Source: an uncultured Oleiphilaceae bacterium
GTDB taxonomy: Bacteria > Pseudomonadota > Gammaproteobacteria > Pseudomonadales > Oleiphilaceae
Reading direction: 5' to 3'
Assembly: GCA_913060665.1 (NCBI GenBank)
Contig: CAJXUY010000007.1
Coordinates: 1 to 64,000, forward strand
Length of the DNA: 64,000 nt
Position numbers and translations under genes: made by a program. Within the stretch, counting starts at the first letter, position 1, and each line of letters starts with the position of its first letter. Below are positions 27,343 to 38,274 of this stretch, one piece after another. The notes under the pieces were generated by a model that did no database searches, was not told the origin of the DNA, and saw only the letters and a program-made list of their open reading frames with translations.

Positions 27343-29271
27343 TTGAACGATATGGCAAAGAATTTAATTCTCTGGTTGATCATAGCTGCAGTACTACTAA
27401 CCGTCTTTAATAACTTTAGTATGAATCGCTCAGCTGAGCCGATGGAGTACTCTCAGTTTGTGTCTATGTATGAAACTGGGCAGGTTCGAAAGGTGGTTAT
27501 TGATGGTCTTCGCATAGAAGGATACCGCCCTGACGGAACCAAGTTTGAGACTGTTCGTCCAAGCGCCCCTGATCTAAATTTAATCGATGACTTGCTTAAG
27601 TATAAAGTAGCTATCGAAGGTAAAGAACCTGAGACTCAAAGTATTTGGACTCAGTTATTAGTTGCGTCATTTCCTATACTTGTCATTATCGCGGTATTTA
27701 TGTTCTTTATGCGCCAAATGCAAGGCGGTGGCGGTGGCAAAGGCCCGATGTCTTTTGGTAAAAGCAAAGCTCGTTTGATGAGTGAAGATCAAATAAAAAC
27801 AACGTTTGCCGATGTTGCTGGCGTTGATGAAGCCAAAGAAGATGTTAAAGAGTTAGTTGAGTTTCTTCGAGATCCTAGCAAATTTCAAAGACTGGGCGGA
27901 AAGATCCCTCGCGGTGTTTTAATGGTGGGGCAGCCGGGTACAGGTAAGACGCTTTTGGCAAAGGCCATTGCAGGTGAAGCGAAGGTGCCTTTCTTCTCGA
28001 TTTCCGGTTCAGACTTTGTAGAAATGTTTGTGGGTGTGGGTGCGTCTCGTGTAAGGGATATGTTTGACCAAGCCAAGAAACAATCGCCTTGTATTATCTT
28101 TATTGATGAGATCGATGCTGTTGGTCGGCACCGCGGTGCAGGTGTGGGTGGTGGCCATGATGAGCGTGAGCAAACACTTAACCAGTTGCTAGTTGAAATG
28201 GATGGTTTTGAAGGTAACGAGGGCGTCATTGTCATTGCAGCGACTAACCGTCCAGATGTTCTTGATCCTGCATTACTAAGGCCTGGTCGATTTGATCGGC
28301 AGGTTGTGGTTGGGTTGCCGGATATTCTAGGCCGAGAGCAGATCTTAAAAGTTCATATGCGTAAGGTGCCTTTGGGTGATGATGTTGAGCCCGTATTTAT
28401 TGCTAGAGGAACTCCGGGTTTCTCAGGTGCAGACTTGGCCAACTTGGTGAATGAGGCTGCACTATTTGCAGCAAGAGCAAACCGTCGTACGGTATCTATG
28501 TCTGAGTTCGAATTGGCTAAAGATAAGATTATGATGGGCGCTGAACGTAAATCAATGGTGATGTCTGAAGATGAAAAGCGTAATACAGCTTACCATGAAG
28601 CAGGGCATGCTATTGTAGGGCGGCTAATGCCTGAGCATGATCCTGTTTATAAGGTAAGTATTATTCCTCGTGGTCGAGCGTTGGGTGTTACCATGTTTTT
28701 GCCAGAGGAAGACCGATATAGTCATAGTCGTCGCTTTTTGATTAGTCAAATTTGTAGCTTGTTTGGTGGTCGTATAGCGGAAGAGCTTACGCTAGGTGTT
28801 GATGGTGTTACGACTGGAGCATCGAACGATATTAAGCGCGCAACAGAGTTATCTCGCAGTATGGTTACTAAGTGGGGGCTGTCTGCCAAGTTAGGGCCGC
28901 TGATGTATGACGAAGATAGCGAAGAGGTGTTTTTAGGACGTTCAGCGGGGGCTCCTGCAAAAGTCTTTGCTCCTGAAACGGCTCAGAGAATTGATGAAGA
29001 GATTAGAAAGATAATCGACGATTGTTATGCTGCGGCAGAAAAAGTACTTGTTGATAATATGGATAAGCTTCATATGATGGCCGATGCCCTGATGAAGTAT
29101 GAGACCATTGATTCTGGTCAGATAGACGACATCATGGATGGAAGTGAGCCTAGACCTCCAAAAGGATGGGGTGATGGCGAGCCAAAGGGGCCTGCATCTA
29201 AAGGTAGTGTTGACCCAGAACCTCAGTCCTCAGCAAAGGATGATATTGGGGGCGCAGCCGGAGAGCTTTAA
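27343..29271 (+). CDS. ftsH: ATP-dependent zinc metalloprotease FtsH
   Basis: A 642-residue membrane-anchored AAA+ protease that degrades LpxC, sigma-32 and damaged membrane proteins. Two transmembrane helices are present (about residues 6-26 and 104-123), with a periplasmic domain between. The Walker A at 196-203 reads GQPGTGKT, where GPPGTGKT is usual. Walker B ([12 protein letters not shown]), the SRH motif ([20 protein letters not shown]) and the zinc site HEAGH (418-422) are intact. The TTG start at 27343 has a GAGGGG six bases upstream and gives [11 protein letters not shown], like the longer E. coli form; ATG at 27352 is the alternative but is 15 bases from that site. Confidence 0.97.
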   Translation: MNDMAKNLILWLIIAAVLLTVFNNFSMNRSAEPMEYSQFVSMYETGQVRKVVIDGLRIEGYRPDGTKFETVRPSAPDLNLIDDLLKYKVAIEGKEPETQSIWTQLLVASFPILVIIAVFMFFMRQMQGGGGGKGPMSFGKSKARLMSEDQIKTTFADVAGVDEAKEDVKELVEFLRDPSKFQRLGGKIPRGVLMVGQPGTGKTLLAKAIAGEAKVPFFSISGSDFVEMFVGVGASRVRDMFDQAKKQSPCIIFIDEIDAVGRHRGAGVGGGHDEREQTLNQLLVEMDGFEGNEGVIVIAATNRPDVLDPALLRPGRFDRQVVVGLPDILGREQILKVHMRKVPLGDDVEPVFIARGTPGFSGADLANLVNEAALFAARANRRTVSMSEFELAKDKIMMGAERKSMVMSEDEKRNTAYHEAGHAIVGRLMPEHDPVYKVSIIPRGRALGVTMFLPEEDRYSHSRRFLISQICSLFGGRIAEELTLGVDGVTTGASNDIKRATELSRSMVTKWGLSAKLGPLMYDEDSEEVFLGRSAGAPAKVFAPETAQRIDEEIRKIIDDCYAAAEKVLVDNMDKLHMMADALMKYETIDSGQIDDIMDGSEPRPPKGWGDGEPKGPASKGSVDPEPQSSAKDDIGGAAGEL

Positions 29272-29291
29272 GCTTAACAGCTGCAACTTAT

Positions 29292-29316
29292 AAAGGCGCG
29301 AACTTATCGCGCCTTT
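29292..29316 (+). terminator. hairpin after ftsH
   Basis: A 10-bp perfect stem (AAAGGCGCGA / TCGCGCCTTT) with a 5-base loop, 43 bases before folP. The following sequence has few T's, so it may only partly terminate and allow ftsH-folP readthrough. Confidence 0.55.
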
Positions 29317-29358
29317 AGCATTTCTAACGATTCAAAATCTGCCGTATTGGTACTCCGC

Positions 29359-30180
29359 ATGAAGTTTTCTTGTCAGGCGCTAGACCTGTCTAAGCCCAGA
29401 GTGATGGGCGTTCTAAACATGACTCCAGATTCGTTTTCAGATGGTGGGCGTTATAATTCACTTGATGCAGCACTTTTTCAGGCTGAGAGTATGGTCAATG
29501 CGGGCGCTAGTTTTATCGATGTAGGAGGAGAGTCTACCCGTCCCGGTGCTGTCAAGGTTTCGCTCGCTGAAGAGTTGGAGCGGGTTTGTCCGGTTGTTGA
29601 GTTGATTAAGAAAAATTTAGATGTCGTGGTTTCTGTTGACACTAGCTCGCCCGAAGTGATGGTTGAGTCAGTAGGGTTAGGGGTAGGCCTTATTAATGAT
29701 GTGAGGGCGCTACAGTGCGAAGGTGCAAAACAGTCGGTGGTTAATTTAGGGGTGCCTGTATGTCTGATGCATATGCAGGGAGTACCTGAAACCATGCAGG
29801 ACAACCCTCAATATGGTTCAGTAGTAGACGTGGTTGAGTGTTACCTACTTGAACGTGCGAATCATCTTATTGAGTCTGGGTTTGATAGCGAGAAGATTAT
29901 AATTGACCCCGGTTTTGGTTTTGGTAAAACGCTTTCGCATAACCTACAGTTACTTAATGCGATTGATAGGCTTGTGCTTAATGGGTATCCCGTTCTGGTG
30001 GGGATGTCGAGAAAGTCGATGATTGGTACCATTTTAGATAAGCCTATAGGTGAAAGAATGATTGGAAGTATTGCTGCGGCAACTATTGCAGCATACAAAG
30101 GCGCCTCTATTATTAGGGTGCATGATGTAAAAGAAACGGTTGATGCTATGTCTGTTGTGCAGGCGTTGTTTGAGGAGTGA
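29359..30180 (+). CDS. folP: dihydropteroate synthase FolP
   Basis: A 273-residue TIM-barrel enzyme that joins p-aminobenzoate to the pterin in folate synthesis; it is the sulfonamide target. The signatures PRVMGVLNMTPDSFSDGGRY (pABA loop), ASFIDVGGESTRPGA, VSVDTSSPEV, INDVRAL and IIIDPGFGFGKTLSHN are all present, and the C-terminus has GSIAAATIAAYKGASIIRVH. ATG at 29359 is chosen over an in-frame TTG four codons upstream. Ribosome-binding site is weak. It is followed after 3 bases by glmM, the standard ftsH-folP-glmM order. Confidence 0.97.
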   Translation: MKFSCQALDLSKPRVMGVLNMTPDSFSDGGRYNSLDAALFQAESMVNAGASFIDVGGESTRPGAVKVSLAEELERVCPVVELIKKNLDVVVSVDTSSPEVMVESVGLGVGLINDVRALQCEGAKQSVVNLGVPVCLMHMQGVPETMQDNPQYGSVVDVVECYLLERANHLIESGFDSEKIIIDPGFGFGKTLSHNLQLLNAIDRLVLNGYPVLVGMSRKSMIGTILDKPIGERMIGSIAAATIAAYKGASIIRVHDVKETVDAMSVVQALFEE

Positions 30181-30183
30181 GTA

Positions 30184-31527
30184 ATGAGTGTAAGGAAATA
30201 TTTTGGTACTGATGGCATTCGGGGTAAGGTTGGTGAGGGTGCCATCACGCCTCAGTTTATGCTCAAGCTGGGATGGGCTGTGGGTCATGCGTTTAAGGAA
30301 CAGGGGCAGCGTGGTAAGGTTTTAATAGGTAAAGATACGCGTTTATCGGGTTATATGTTTGAGTCTGCATTGGAGGCGGGTCTTTCCGCTGCTGGTGTTG
30401 ATGTTGGGTTGCTAGGGCCTATGCCAACGCCCGCCATTGCATATTTGACTCGTACATTTAGGGCGTCTGCAGGTATCGTAATCAGCGCTTCGCATAATCC
30501 TCACTATGATAACGGAATAAAGTTCTTCTCTCGGGAAGGGTTTAAATTAGATGATGCTTTGGAGCATAAAATAGAAACGTTATTGGAGAGTGATATTGAA
30601 GTGGTGGAGTCTGCTCATTTGGGTAAGGCTTCCCGTATAGAGGATGCAGCTGGTCGTTATGTAGAGTTTTGTAAAAGTACTGTGCCCTATAATATGTCGC
30701 TTGAAGGTCTGAGTATTGTGTTGGATTGTGCGCATGGGGCTACTTATCATGTAGCACCGTCGGTCTTTACTGAGCTGGGTGCAAAAGTGAGCACGTTGGG
30801 TGTTGAGCCAAATGGTTTAAACATCAATAAAGATGTCGGATCTACGAGTCCGGGGCAACTTGTAAAGGCTGTTTTAGAGCAGGGTGCTGATTTGGGTATA
30901 GCCTTTGATGGTGATGGTGACCGGGTTGTAATGGTTGATCATAAAGGTGAGGTAGTCGATGGGGATGAGTTGATTTACGTTATCGCACGTAATCGGCATC
31001 GTGGTGATCGCTTAGGTGGAGGGGTGGTTGGTACGTTAATGACTAACTTTGGTGCTGAGCTCGCTTATCAAGAGATGGGTGTCCCATTTGTCAGGGCTAA
31101 TGTTGGTGATCGATATGTAATGGAGAAGCTGGTTGCCAATGAGTGGTTACTGGGGGGAGAAGGTTCAGGTCATATACTTTGCTTGGATAACTCTACCACC
31201 GGGGACGCGATAATCTCTGCGCTGCAAGTGTTAATCGCTATGTGGGAAGAGGAGAAGACGCTTCATGATCTCAAGGATGGGATGAACAAGCTCCCACAGA
31301 CCATGATTAATGTAAAGGTTGCACAAAAATTTGACCCCGTAGCACACCCTGATATAGCAAAAGCGATTGAGTTTGCAGAGCAGCGGTTTGCAGGTGAGGG
31401 GCGTGTCTTGCTGCGCCCTTCAGGGACTGAGCCTGTTATTAGGGTTATGGCTGAAGGGCGAGATGAGAAAGAGGTAATAGATATTGTGTCTGCGCTCGCA
31501 AAAGAAGTCGAAAGTGCAAAAATATAA
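30184..31527 (+). CDS. glmM: phosphoglucosamine mutase GlmM
   Basis: A 447-residue enzyme converting glucosamine-6-P to glucosamine-1-P for UDP-GlcNAc, and so for peptidoglycan and LPS. The N-terminus [15 protein letters not shown] is typical. The phosphoserine loop is [19 protein letters not shown] with the active Ser at 103. The metal loop is [14 protein letters not shown], and the phosphate-binding loop near the end is [14 protein letters not shown]. It follows folP by 3 bases, behind GAGGAG/GAGTG, so the two are cotranscribed. Confidence 0.98.
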   Translation: MSVRKYFGTDGIRGKVGEGAITPQFMLKLGWAVGHAFKEQGQRGKVLIGKDTRLSGYMFESALEAGLSAAGVDVGLLGPMPTPAIAYLTRTFRASAGIVISASHNPHYDNGIKFFSREGFKLDDALEHKIETLLESDIEVVESAHLGKASRIEDAAGRYVEFCKSTVPYNMSLEGLSIVLDCAHGATYHVAPSVFTELGAKVSTLGVEPNGLNINKDVGSTSPGQLVKAVLEQGADLGIAFDGDGDRVVMVDHKGEVVDGDELIYVIARNRHRGDRLGGGVVGTLMTNFGAELAYQEMGVPFVRANVGDRYVMEKLVANEWLLGGEGSGHILCLDNSTTGDAIISALQVLIAMWEEEKTLHDLKDGMNKLPQTMINVKVAQKFDPVAHPDIAKAIEFAEQRFAGEGRVLLRPSGTEPVIRVMAEGRDEKEVIDIVSALAKEVESAKI

Positions 31528-31667
31528 GGGTTGCTAGCTATAATTGACTGTTACTAAATAACAGATGCCATTTACCTCGCTTCACATAAAAAAACGCAGT
31601 GGCGAGCACTTGTAAGTTGTAATTAACTCGGTTAGTATTTGCGCCTTCTTAAATGGTGGTACAGATA

Positions 31668-32420
31668 ATGCGCCGTAAGATTGTAGCTGGTAACTGGAAA
31701 ATGAACGGAACTCGTCAAATCGCTAAAGATTTGGCGGTGGGTGTATCCGCTATTGTGGAAGGCCTAGATAAGTCTGTTGAGGTGTTAATAGCACCCCCTT
31801 TTATATTGATGGCAGATGTAGTAGCTCAAATTTCTTCAGATGTTAATTTGGCTTCACAAAATGTCTCTGGCTTTGATAATGGTGCGTTCACCGGAGAAGT
31901 GTCTGCAGATATGTTGGTTGGCTTTGGATGCAGCTACAGTATTGTGGGGCATTCGGAGCGTCGAGCGTTATTTGGTGATACTAACGAAGTCGTTTCCGCA
32001 AAAGTAGCGAAGTGTATCGACAAGAATATTCAGCCGATATTGTGTGTTGGTGAAACTCTCGAAGAAAGAGAGTCCGGTAAAATATTCGAGGTCGTCGGTA
32101 GTCAGTTGCGAGCGGCGTTGAAGGGTTTGAGCCAAGTACAGTTAGGCAAAGTTGTTATTGCTTATGAGCCAGTATGGGCGATAGGAACTGGAAAGACGGC
32201 AACACCTGAGCAAGCTCAGGAAGTGCATGAGTTTATTAGGCGTGAGATTGCTGTTATTGATAAAGCAGTTTCAGATGTTATTTCCATTATTTATGGTGGT
32301 AGTGTCAATGCCGGAAATGCGAAGAACCTTTTCGCTATGGCTGATATTGATGGGGGGCTGATTGGTGGTGCCTCGTTGAAACTTGAAGAATTTGAAGTGA
32401 TTTGTAAGGCGATAGGTTAA
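31668..32420 (+). CDS. tpiA: triosephosphate isomerase
   Basis: A 250-residue TIM-barrel enzyme interconverting dihydroxyacetone phosphate and glyceraldehyde-3-P. The N-terminal IVAGNWKMNG holds the catalytic Lys. The GHSERRALFGD motif gives the catalytic His, and AYEPVWAIGTGKTATPEQAQ the catalytic Glu and flexible loop; IIYGGSVNAGNAKNL closes the phosphate site. ATG at 31668 fits the family start better than ATG at 31653. It is separated from secG by 4 bases. The glmM-tpiA-secG order is standard in gammaproteobacteria. Confidence 0.98.
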   Translation: MRRKIVAGNWKMNGTRQIAKDLAVGVSAIVEGLDKSVEVLIAPPFILMADVVAQISSDVNLASQNVSGFDNGAFTGEVSADMLVGFGCSYSIVGHSERRALFGDTNEVVSAKVAKCIDKNIQPILCVGETLEERESGKIFEVVGSQLRAALKGLSQVQLGKVVIAYEPVWAIGTGKTATPEQAQEVHEFIRREIAVIDKAVSDVISIIYGGSVNAGNAKNLFAMADIDGGLIGGASLKLEEFEVICKAIG

Positions 32421-32424
32421 TAGT

Positions 32425-32811
32425 ATGGAATGGTTAGAGACGATAGTTCTTGTGGTTCATGTGCTGGTCTCTGTTGGCCTGATAGGATTGGTCCTTTTAC
32501 AGCAGGGTAAGGGTGCCGATGCGGGGGCTTCATTTGGTGGCGGTGCATCGCAGACTGTATTTGGAAGTGAGGGTAGTGGAAACTTCATGACTAAAACAAC
32601 TTCGTTGTTAGCGTTTGTGTTTTTTGTGACTAGCTTTTCGTTGGCTATTTTTGCTAAACAGCACTCAAAAGTAGCGGTTGATCAAGGAATTGCGGTGCCT
32701 AGTGTTAATGAAGTGGTTCCGGTGGATGCGGACAATGCATTAGGTGCTGAATTGGAAGCGCCTCAGTTAGAGACTCAAGAAGAAGGATCTGTTGCTCCTG
32801 AATTGGAGTGA
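32425..32811 (+). CDS. secG: preprotein translocase subunit SecG
   Basis: A 128-residue inner-membrane protein that assists SecYEG-mediated export. Two transmembrane helices (about residues 4-25 and 50-72) flank the conserved cytoplasmic loop LLQQGKGADAGASFGGGASQ, then VFGSEGSGNFMTK. The C-terminal tail (75-128) is acidic and low in complexity, typical of the family. It follows tpiA by 4 bases, so it is probably cotranscribed with it; tRNA-Leu follows 14 bases later. Confidence 0.96.
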   Translation: MEWLETIVLVVHVLVSVGLIGLVLLQQGKGADAGASFGGGASQTVFGSEGSGNFMTKTTSLLAFVFFVTSFSLAIFAKQHSKVAVDQGIAVPSVNEVVPVDADNALGAELEAPQLETQEEGSVAPELE

Positions 32812-32825
32812 TATTTAAAAGTTTA

Positions 32826-32911
32826 GCCGAAGTGGTGAAATTGGTAGACACGCTACCTTGAGGGGGTAGTGCTCTTTGGGCGTGCCGGTTCAAGTCCGGC
32901 CTTCGGCACCA
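32826..32911 (+). tRNA. tRNA-Leu (anticodon GAG)
   Basis: An 86-base class II tRNA including the encoded CCA. The acceptor stem GCCGAAG pairs with CTTCGGC. The anticodon stem is CTACC/GGTAG with loop TTGAGGG, so the anticodon is GAG (reads CUY leucine codons). The long variable arm (TGCTCTTTGGGCGT) is as expected for leucine tRNA, and the T-loop is GGTTCAAGTCC. Position after secG matches the conserved order. Confidence 0.98.
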
Positions 32912-32918
32912 AACTAAA

Positions 32919-32948
32919 GCGACTTGAGTATCTCAAGTCGCTTTTTTT
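32919..32948 (+). terminator. Rho-independent terminator after tRNA-Leu
   Basis: GCGACTTGAG (32919-32928) pairs with CTCAAGTCGC (32932-32941) around a 3-base loop and is followed by seven T's. Confidence 0.92.
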
Positions 32949-33093
32949 GGTTTTATGGGCGTATAGGCTCTTAAAGATTAAAGGGTGTTTTCTTGACCGT
33001 GTAGGTTAGTGGGAATATAATGCCTCGATTGAATTACGGGTGTTTTTTTATATCTCGTGAAATTGCAGAGATTTGTAGAGAAAGTTACATACG

Positions 33094-33137
33094 TCTGCAG
33101 TAATGGTTACAGATATCTGCAGTAATGGTTGCAGAAA
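33094..33137 (+). repeat. 22-bp tandem duplication
   Basis: Two head-to-tail 22-base copies, 33094-33115 and 33116-33137, share their first 15 bases (TCTGCAGTAATGGTT) and differ at two of the remaining seven. They sit directly before a strong terminator in the tRNA-Leu to rimP spacer. Function unknown. Confidence 0.8.
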
Positions 33138-33141
33138 TCTT

Positions 33142-33172
33142 GCAAAAAGCCCCTCATGAAGGGGCTTTTTGC
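33142..33172 (+). terminator. strong hairpin terminator upstream of rimP
   Basis: A 13-bp perfect stem (GCAAAAAGCCCCT / AGGGGCTTTTTGC) with a 5-base loop. The T-run is inside the stem. It insulates the rimP-nusA-infB unit from the secG-tRNA side, or acts as a leader attenuator if the promoter lies upstream of it. Confidence 0.8.
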
Positions 33173-33241
33173 TAGTTTAAGATGGGCGATTACGGCCCAT
33201 TTTTTATTTGTGCTGAAAATTAGTGGTCTCGGAGTATTATA

Positions 33242-33700
33242 TTGTCCGGAAAACAACGGTTGCTTGATGAAATGATCCGCCCAGTAGTTGAAGGCTTAGG
33301 CTTTGAATTCTGGGGGATGGAGTTTGTGTCTCAAGGTAAGCATTCAGTGTTAAGAGTGTTTATCGATAGTGAAAACGGCATCATGCTGGAGGATTGCGAA
33401 GTCGTAAGTCGACAAGTGAGTGGTGTGATGGATGTAGAAGACCCTATTGCAGGTGAGTATGCATTAGAAGTCTCTTCTCCGGGTATGGATCGACCATTGT
33501 ATACGCTGGACCAGTTTGAGCGCTATGCAGGGCATAAGGTGAGCTTAAAGCTCCGAATGCCTTTTGATGGAAGAAGAAAGTTTGAAGGTGTGCTGAAAGG
33601 TATTGAAGGCAATGATGTTGTCATTGTGGTTGAAGATAGCGAATATCTTTTTCCTGTTGATAGCATCGATAAAGCTAACGTTGTACCACAGTTTGATTAA
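33242..33700 (+). CDS. rimP: ribosome maturation factor RimP
   Basis: A 152-residue factor for 30S subunit assembly. The two-domain pattern is visible: [67 protein letters not shown], then the C-terminal barrel ending [14 protein letters not shown]. The TTG start at 33242 has CGGAG seven bases upstream and gives the family-typical N-terminus; no ATG fits. First gene of the rimP-nusA-infB operon. Confidence 0.95.
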   Translation: MSGKQRLLDEMIRPVVEGLGFEFWGMEFVSQGKHSVLRVFIDSENGIMLEDCEVVSRQVSGVMDVEDPIAGEYALEVSSPGMDRPLYTLDQFERYAGHKVSLKLRMPFDGRRKFEGVLKGIEGNDVVIVVEDSEYLFPVDSIDKANVVPQFD

Positions 33701-33720
33701 ATGGTTTTGAGGGCAACGCA

Positions 33721-35214
33721 ATGAATAAAGAAATATTGCTAGTTGTAGAAGCGGTATCCAACGAGAAAAATGTCGATAAAGATGTCATTTTTGAAGCTAT
33801 CGAGTTGGCGCTGGCTATGGCAACAAAGAAACGATACGACGAAGAAGAAACAGTAGATATCTACGTTACTATTGATCGTAAAACAGGCGAATATGAAGCG
33901 TTCCGTCGTTGGACTGTGGTAGATAATGATACCGTACCTGGGTTAGGTGATGATTTAACCTTGGAAGAAGCTCATGAAATTAATCCTGAATTACAGCCAG
34001 GAGATATCCACGAAGAGCAAGTAGAGTCAGCGGCTTTTGGACGGATCGGTGCTCAGGCTGCGAAACAGATTATTGTGCAGAAAGTTAGAGAAGCCGAGCG
34101 CGCTAGAATTGTTGACAGCTATCGTGAGAAGGTCGGCGAGTTGGTGTCTGGTACCGTGAAGAAAGTGACCAGAGATAACGTTATCGTTGATCTAGGTAAT
34201 AACGCAGAAGCACTTTTACCTAGAGACAACCTCATCCCAAAAGAAATTTTTAGGATGGGTGATCGTGTTAGGGCTTTGCTTGGGGAGATTAGTACAGAGG
34301 GCCGTGGGCCTCAGCTAATTCTTAGCCGCACCAGCTCTGATATGTTGATTGAGCTGTTTAAAATTGAAGTTCCAGAGATCGCTGAAGAGGTTATTGAGAT
34401 TAGAGCCGCTGCAAGAGATCCAGGTTTGAGATCTAAAATTGCAGTTAAAACTAATGATGGTCGAATTGACCCCGTTGGTGCTTGCGTAGGAATGCGTGGG
34501 GCTCGAGTGCAAGCCGTTTCTGGAGAGTTTGGAAATGAGCGAGTTGATATTGTTCTTTGGGATGATAACCCCGCTCAACTTGTTGTAAACGCAATGGCAC
34601 CTGCTGAAGTCGCCTCGATTGTAGTTGATGAAGATACTCACTCTATGAGTGTTGCGGTTGCAGAAGAAAACCTAGCGATGGCGATTGGTCGTGGCGGTCA
34701 AAATGTTAGACTTGCTAGCGAATTGACTGGCTGGGTTCTGAATGTGATGACTGAAGACGAAGCGGGCCGCCAGAAGGAAGAAGAGGTGGGCCGTTTTGTT
34801 GAGAACTTTATCGAAGCCCTTGATGTAGATGAAGGTTTGGCCTCAGAGCTTGTTGAAGAAGGCTTTACTTCATTAGAAGAAATTGCATATGTTCCTTTAG
34901 AGGAAATGGTCGCAATTGACGGTTTTGATGAAGACTTAGTCGAAGAGCTTAGACGACGAGCAAAAGATAAGCTGTTAAACCAGGCTATTGCGTCTGAAGA
35001 AGCGCTTGAAGGAAGCGAGCCTGCGAAAGATCTTTTGGAAATGGATGGAATGGAGCGACACCTAGCATTTGTTCTCGCCAGTAGAGGTATTGTTTCAATG
35101 GAAGATCTTGCTGAGCAATCGGTTGACGATCTTATCGATATTGAAGGCATCGACGAAGAACGTGCCGGCCAATTAATTATGACGGCTCGAGCACCCTGGT
35201 TTGAAAACCAGTAG
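33721..35214 (+). CDS. nusA: transcription termination/antitermination factor NusA
   Basis: A 497-residue RNA-polymerase-binding protein. The N-terminal domain begins [20 protein letters not shown]. An S1 domain follows ([20 protein letters not shown], about residues 137-200), then two KH domains with [17 protein letters not shown] and [19 protein letters not shown]. The C-terminus has two acidic helix-hairpin-helix repeats (about 365-420 and 440-495), the gammaproteobacterial form that contacts alpha-CTD and N. It sits between rimP and infB, behind GAGGGC. Confidence 0.98.
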   Translation: MNKEILLVVEAVSNEKNVDKDVIFEAIELALAMATKKRYDEEETVDIYVTIDRKTGEYEAFRRWTVVDNDTVPGLGDDLTLEEAHEINPELQPGDIHEEQVESAAFGRIGAQAAKQIIVQKVREAERARIVDSYREKVGELVSGTVKKVTRDNVIVDLGNNAEALLPRDNLIPKEIFRMGDRVRALLGEISTEGRGPQLILSRTSSDMLIELFKIEVPEIAEEVIEIRAAARDPGLRSKIAVKTNDGRIDPVGACVGMRGARVQAVSGEFGNERVDIVLWDDNPAQLVVNAMAPAEVASIVVDEDTHSMSVAVAEENLAMAIGRGGQNVRLASELTGWVLNVMTEDEAGRQKEEEVGRFVENFIEALDVDEGLASELVEEGFTSLEEIAYVPLEEMVAIDGFDEDLVEELRRRAKDKLLNQAIASEEALEGSEPAKDLLEMDGMERHLAFVLASRGIVSMEDLAEQSVDDLIDIEGIDEERAGQLIMTARAPWFENQ

Positions 35215-35241
35215 TAGTGGCGAGAAGTAGGAGGACAAATA

Positions 35242-37758
35242 ATGTCAGAAGTTACCGTAAAGAAGCTCGCCGAAGATGTTGGCGCTCCCGTCGACCGTTT
35301 GTTGAAGCAAATTCAGGCCGCGGGTCTTAAGCACACTTCAGAAGCTGACGTAATGTCGGCTGATGAAAAGCAAACGCTGTTGTCATTTCTGAAAAGAAGC
35401 CATGGCGAATCTGATGCAGAAGCAAAGAAAATTACTCTGAAACGTAAGACGACTAGCACGCTTAAAGTAGCTGGCATGCAGGGTAAGACTAAAACAGTTA
35501 ATGTTGAAGTACGTAAAAAGCGTACCTATGTTAAGCGCAGTGAAGCGACTGTTGATGTAGAAGCTGAAAAGCAGAAGCAGCAGGAAGAAGAGCTAGCACT
35601 TAAGAAAGCTGAAGAAGCGAAAATACAGGCCGAAAAAGCGCGTAATGATGCGGCTGCTAAGAAACTAGCAGAAGAGCAAGCTCAACTCGCCAAAACAGCC
35701 GGAAAAGATCAGCCTGCAGCACCTTCTAACGAACGAAAGCATAGAAGCCCTGAAGCGGCCCCGAAAAAAGCGCATGCTCCATCTAAAGATGATGCTAAAA
35801 AAGGTCATAAGAAAAAAGGGCGTGGCGATAATGACGAAAATGAAACTCGACAGCGTCGTGAAAAAGCCAAAGCGGCTAATAAGGGTGGAAGAAAAGGTAC
35901 ACTCGTTTCATTGACTGGGGATGAAGAGTCTCGTCATCGTAAATTGCGTAATAAAAAGAAGTCGAAGGTTGATAGAGATCATCAGTTTGAAAAGCCTACG
36001 GCGGCTCAAATTCATGAAGTAGAGGTTCCTGAAAGCATTACTGTTTCAGAGCTTTCTTCAAGAATGAATGTGAAGGGCTCTCAAGTTGTTAAGGTTCTGT
36101 TTGGTCTTGGTGTAATGGCCACTATTAATCAGACAATAGATCAGGAAACAGCGACGTTAGTCGTTGAAGAAATGGGTCACACAGCTAAATTGATTCAAGA
36201 CGATGCTATTGAAGCTAACATTATTGAGTCAATTGATTATAAGGGTGAAGAAGTCACTCGAGCGCCTGTTGTAAGCGTAATGGGTCACGTTGACCACGGT
36301 AAAACATCGCTACTCGATTACATTCGTCGTGCGAAAGTCGCAGATGGTGAGTCGGGCGGTATTACCCAGCATATCGGTGCTTATCATGTTGAAACAGGGC
36401 ATGGAATGATTTCGTTCCTGGATACCCCTGGGCATGCCGCGTTTACCGCTATGCGAGCGCGTGGTGCCAGCAGCACCGATATCGTTATTTTGGTGGTTGC
36501 AGCCGATGATGGTGTTATGCCACAGACTGAAGAAGCTGTTCAACATGCTCGTTCAGCGGGTGTACCAATTATCGTGGCGATTAACAAAATTGATAAAGAA
36601 GGTGCAGACTCAGATAGAGTTAAGAATGAGCTTTCTGCAAAAGATGTTATTCCTGAAGATTGGGGTGGTGATGTTCAGTTTGTAGAAGTTTCAGCACATA
36701 CCGGCCAAGGTATTGATGAGCTTCTGGATGCGGTACTGCTTCAGTCAGAACTTCTAGAGCTTAAAGCTGTACCTTCTGCTCCAGCAAAAGGTGTTGTCGT
36801 TGAAGCGAGCTTGGATAAAGGCCGTGGAGCTGTATCGACGGTACTGATTCAGAACGGAACCTTGCGCCAGGGTGATGTCGTTATTGCAGGTATGTTCTTT
36901 GGTAAAGTTAGAGCGATGCTGGACGAGAACGGAAAGAAAGTCTCGGAAGCAGGTCCATCCATTCCGGTCGAGATCTTAGGCTTAAATGGTACGCCTGATG
37001 CAGGTGATGACTTTATTGTTGTACCTGATGAGAAGCGTGCTCGTGAAGTAGCAAACTTCCGTCAAGGTAAATACCGTGATGTTAGATTCCAGCGTCAGCA
37101 GTCTGCTAAGCTTGAGAATCTATTCCAAGGTATGGGTAAAGATGAAGTTAAGAACCTTAATATCGTTCTTAAGACCGATGTTCGCGGTTCACTAGAGGCA
37201 CTTACGGCCGCTCTTGCGGAGATTGGTAACGAAGAAGTCCAGGTTAAAATCGTATCAAGTGGTGTTGGTGGAATAGCTGAGACTGATGCTAACTTGGCCC
37301 TTGCGACGAATGCTGTAATCATTGGTTTCAACGTGCGTGCAGACGCAACCGCGAAGAAAGTGATTGATGCTGAAGGTATGGACCTTCGCTACTATAGCGT
37401 TATCTACGACATTATTGATCATATCAAACAGGCGCTTACAGGCATGTTGGCTCCAGAGTTTAGAGAAGATATTGTCGGACTTGCAGAAGTACGTGATACG
37501 TTCCGATCGCCTAAATTTGGCCAGGTAGCTGGTTGTATGGTGACTGAAGGGACTATTTACCGAAATAAACAGATCCGCGTTCTTCGTGATAATGTTGTTA
37601 TTTTTGAAGGTGAGCTGGAATCACTTCGTCGCTTTAAAGATGATGTTAACGAAGTTCGCTCTGGTACCGAATGTGGTATTGGTGTTAAGAACTATGACGT
37701 TAAAGTCGGCGATAAAATTGAAGTGTTTGACTCTGTAAGAGTTGAAAGAAGTCTTTAG
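35242..37758 (+). CDS. infB: translation initiation factor IF-2
   Basis: An 838-residue GTPase that positions initiator tRNA on the 30S subunit. The N-terminal IF2-N module ([20 protein letters not shown]) is followed by a long charged Lys/Glu/Ala linker (about residues 95-250). A second IF2-N module precedes the G domain: [14 protein letters not shown] (G1), [12 protein letters not shown] (G2), [10 protein letters not shown] (G3), [10 protein letters not shown] (G4) and VSAHTGQG (G5). Domains II to IV end in [17 protein letters not shown]. An AGGAGG ribosome-binding site lies 27 bases after nusA. A long linker like this often hides an internal start for a shorter isoform; I did not fix one. 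Confidence 0.98.
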   Translation: MSEVTVKKLAEDVGAPVDRLLKQIQAAGLKHTSEADVMSADEKQTLLSFLKRSHGESDAEAKKITLKRKTTSTLKVAGMQGKTKTVNVEVRKKRTYVKRSEATVDVEAEKQKQQEEELALKKAEEAKIQAEKARNDAAAKKLAEEQAQLAKTAGKDQPAAPSNERKHRSPEAAPKKAHAPSKDDAKKGHKKKGRGDNDENETRQRREKAKAANKGGRKGTLVSLTGDEESRHRKLRNKKKSKVDRDHQFEKPTAAQIHEVEVPESITVSELSSRMNVKGSQVVKVLFGLGVMATINQTIDQETATLVVEEMGHTAKLIQDDAIEANIIESIDYKGEEVTRAPVVSVMGHVDHGKTSLLDYIRRAKVADGESGGITQHIGAYHVETGHGMISFLDTPGHAAFTAMRARGASSTDIVILVVAADDGVMPQTEEAVQHARSAGVPIIVAINKIDKEGADSDRVKNELSAKDVIPEDWGGDVQFVEVSAHTGQGIDELLDAVLLQSELLELKAVPSAPAKGVVVEASLDKGRGAVSTVLIQNGTLRQGDVVIAGMFFGKVRAMLDENGKKVSEAGPSIPVEILGLNGTPDAGDDFIVVPDEKRAREVANFRQGKYRDVRFQRQQSAKLENLFQGMGKDEVKNLNIVLKTDVRGSLEALTAALAEIGNEEVQVKIVSSGVGGIAETDANLALATNAVIIGFNVRADATAKKVIDAEGMDLRYYSVIYDIIDHIKQALTGMLAPEFREDIVGLAEVRDTFRSPKFGQVAGCMVTEGTIYRNKQIRVLRDNVVIFEGELESLRRFKDDVNEVRSGTECGIGVKNYDVKVGDKIEVFDSVRVERSL

Positions 37759-37770
37759 TTTTTCGAGTTT

Positions 37771-37794
37771 GGCGCCTCATGAATTTGAGGCGCC
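37771..37794 (+). terminator. hairpin after infB
   Basis: A 9-bp perfect GC-rich stem (GGCGCCTCA / TGAGGCGCC) with a 6-base loop but almost no T-tract. It may be a partial terminator or processing signal in the infB-rbfA spacer. Confidence 0.5.
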
Positions 37795-37846
37795 TTATCA
37801 ACTAGTTCACTAGTTGCGTTGGTTAAAATAGCTAAATAGAGAATAT

Positions 37847-38269
37847 ATGCCTAAAGAATTTAGTCGTACCCAAAGAATCGCAGATCAGATACAGCGCGAA
37901 CTTGCTCAGTTAGTTCAGACTGGATTAAAGGATCCTCGTATTGGTATGGTCACGATCAATGACGTCAGAGTCAGTCGTGATATGGGGTATGCCGATGTGT
38001 ACATTACAGTTCTGACAGCGGAAGAGCTAAATGAGCATTCCGAAGAGATTAAGTTGACGCTTGAAGTGCTTAACAAAGCGGCGGGTTTCTTACGGAATGA
38101 GCTAGGGCGTGCAATTCAAATCAGAATGGTACCTCACTTGAGGTTTTACTTTGATAAAACCGTCGGTGAAGGTCGTAGAATGTCTACGCTCATTGATCAG
38201 GCTCGTACTAAAGATCAAGCGCTTGCCGACAAAAATACTGGTTTTTCTACTGATGAGCCTGAGGGTTAG
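37847..38269 (+). CDS. rbfA: 30S ribosome-binding factor RbfA
   Basis: A 140-residue KH-like cold-shock protein for 16S rRNA 5' end maturation. It starts MPKEFSRTQRIADQIQRELA, continues LVQTGLKDPRIGMVTINDV, VSRDMGYADVYITVL, and ends the domain with LRFYFDKTVGEGRRMSTLID. The Asp/Glu-rich tail is as in relatives. It lies between infB and truB as in most gammaproteobacteria. Confidence 0.97.
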   Translation: MPKEFSRTQRIADQIQRELAQLVQTGLKDPRIGMVTINDVRVSRDMGYADVYITVLTAEELNEHSEEIKLTLEVLNKAAGFLRNELGRAIQIRMVPHLRFYFDKTVGEGRRMSTLIDQARTKDQALADKNTGFSTDEPEG

Positions 38270-38274
38270 ATCTT

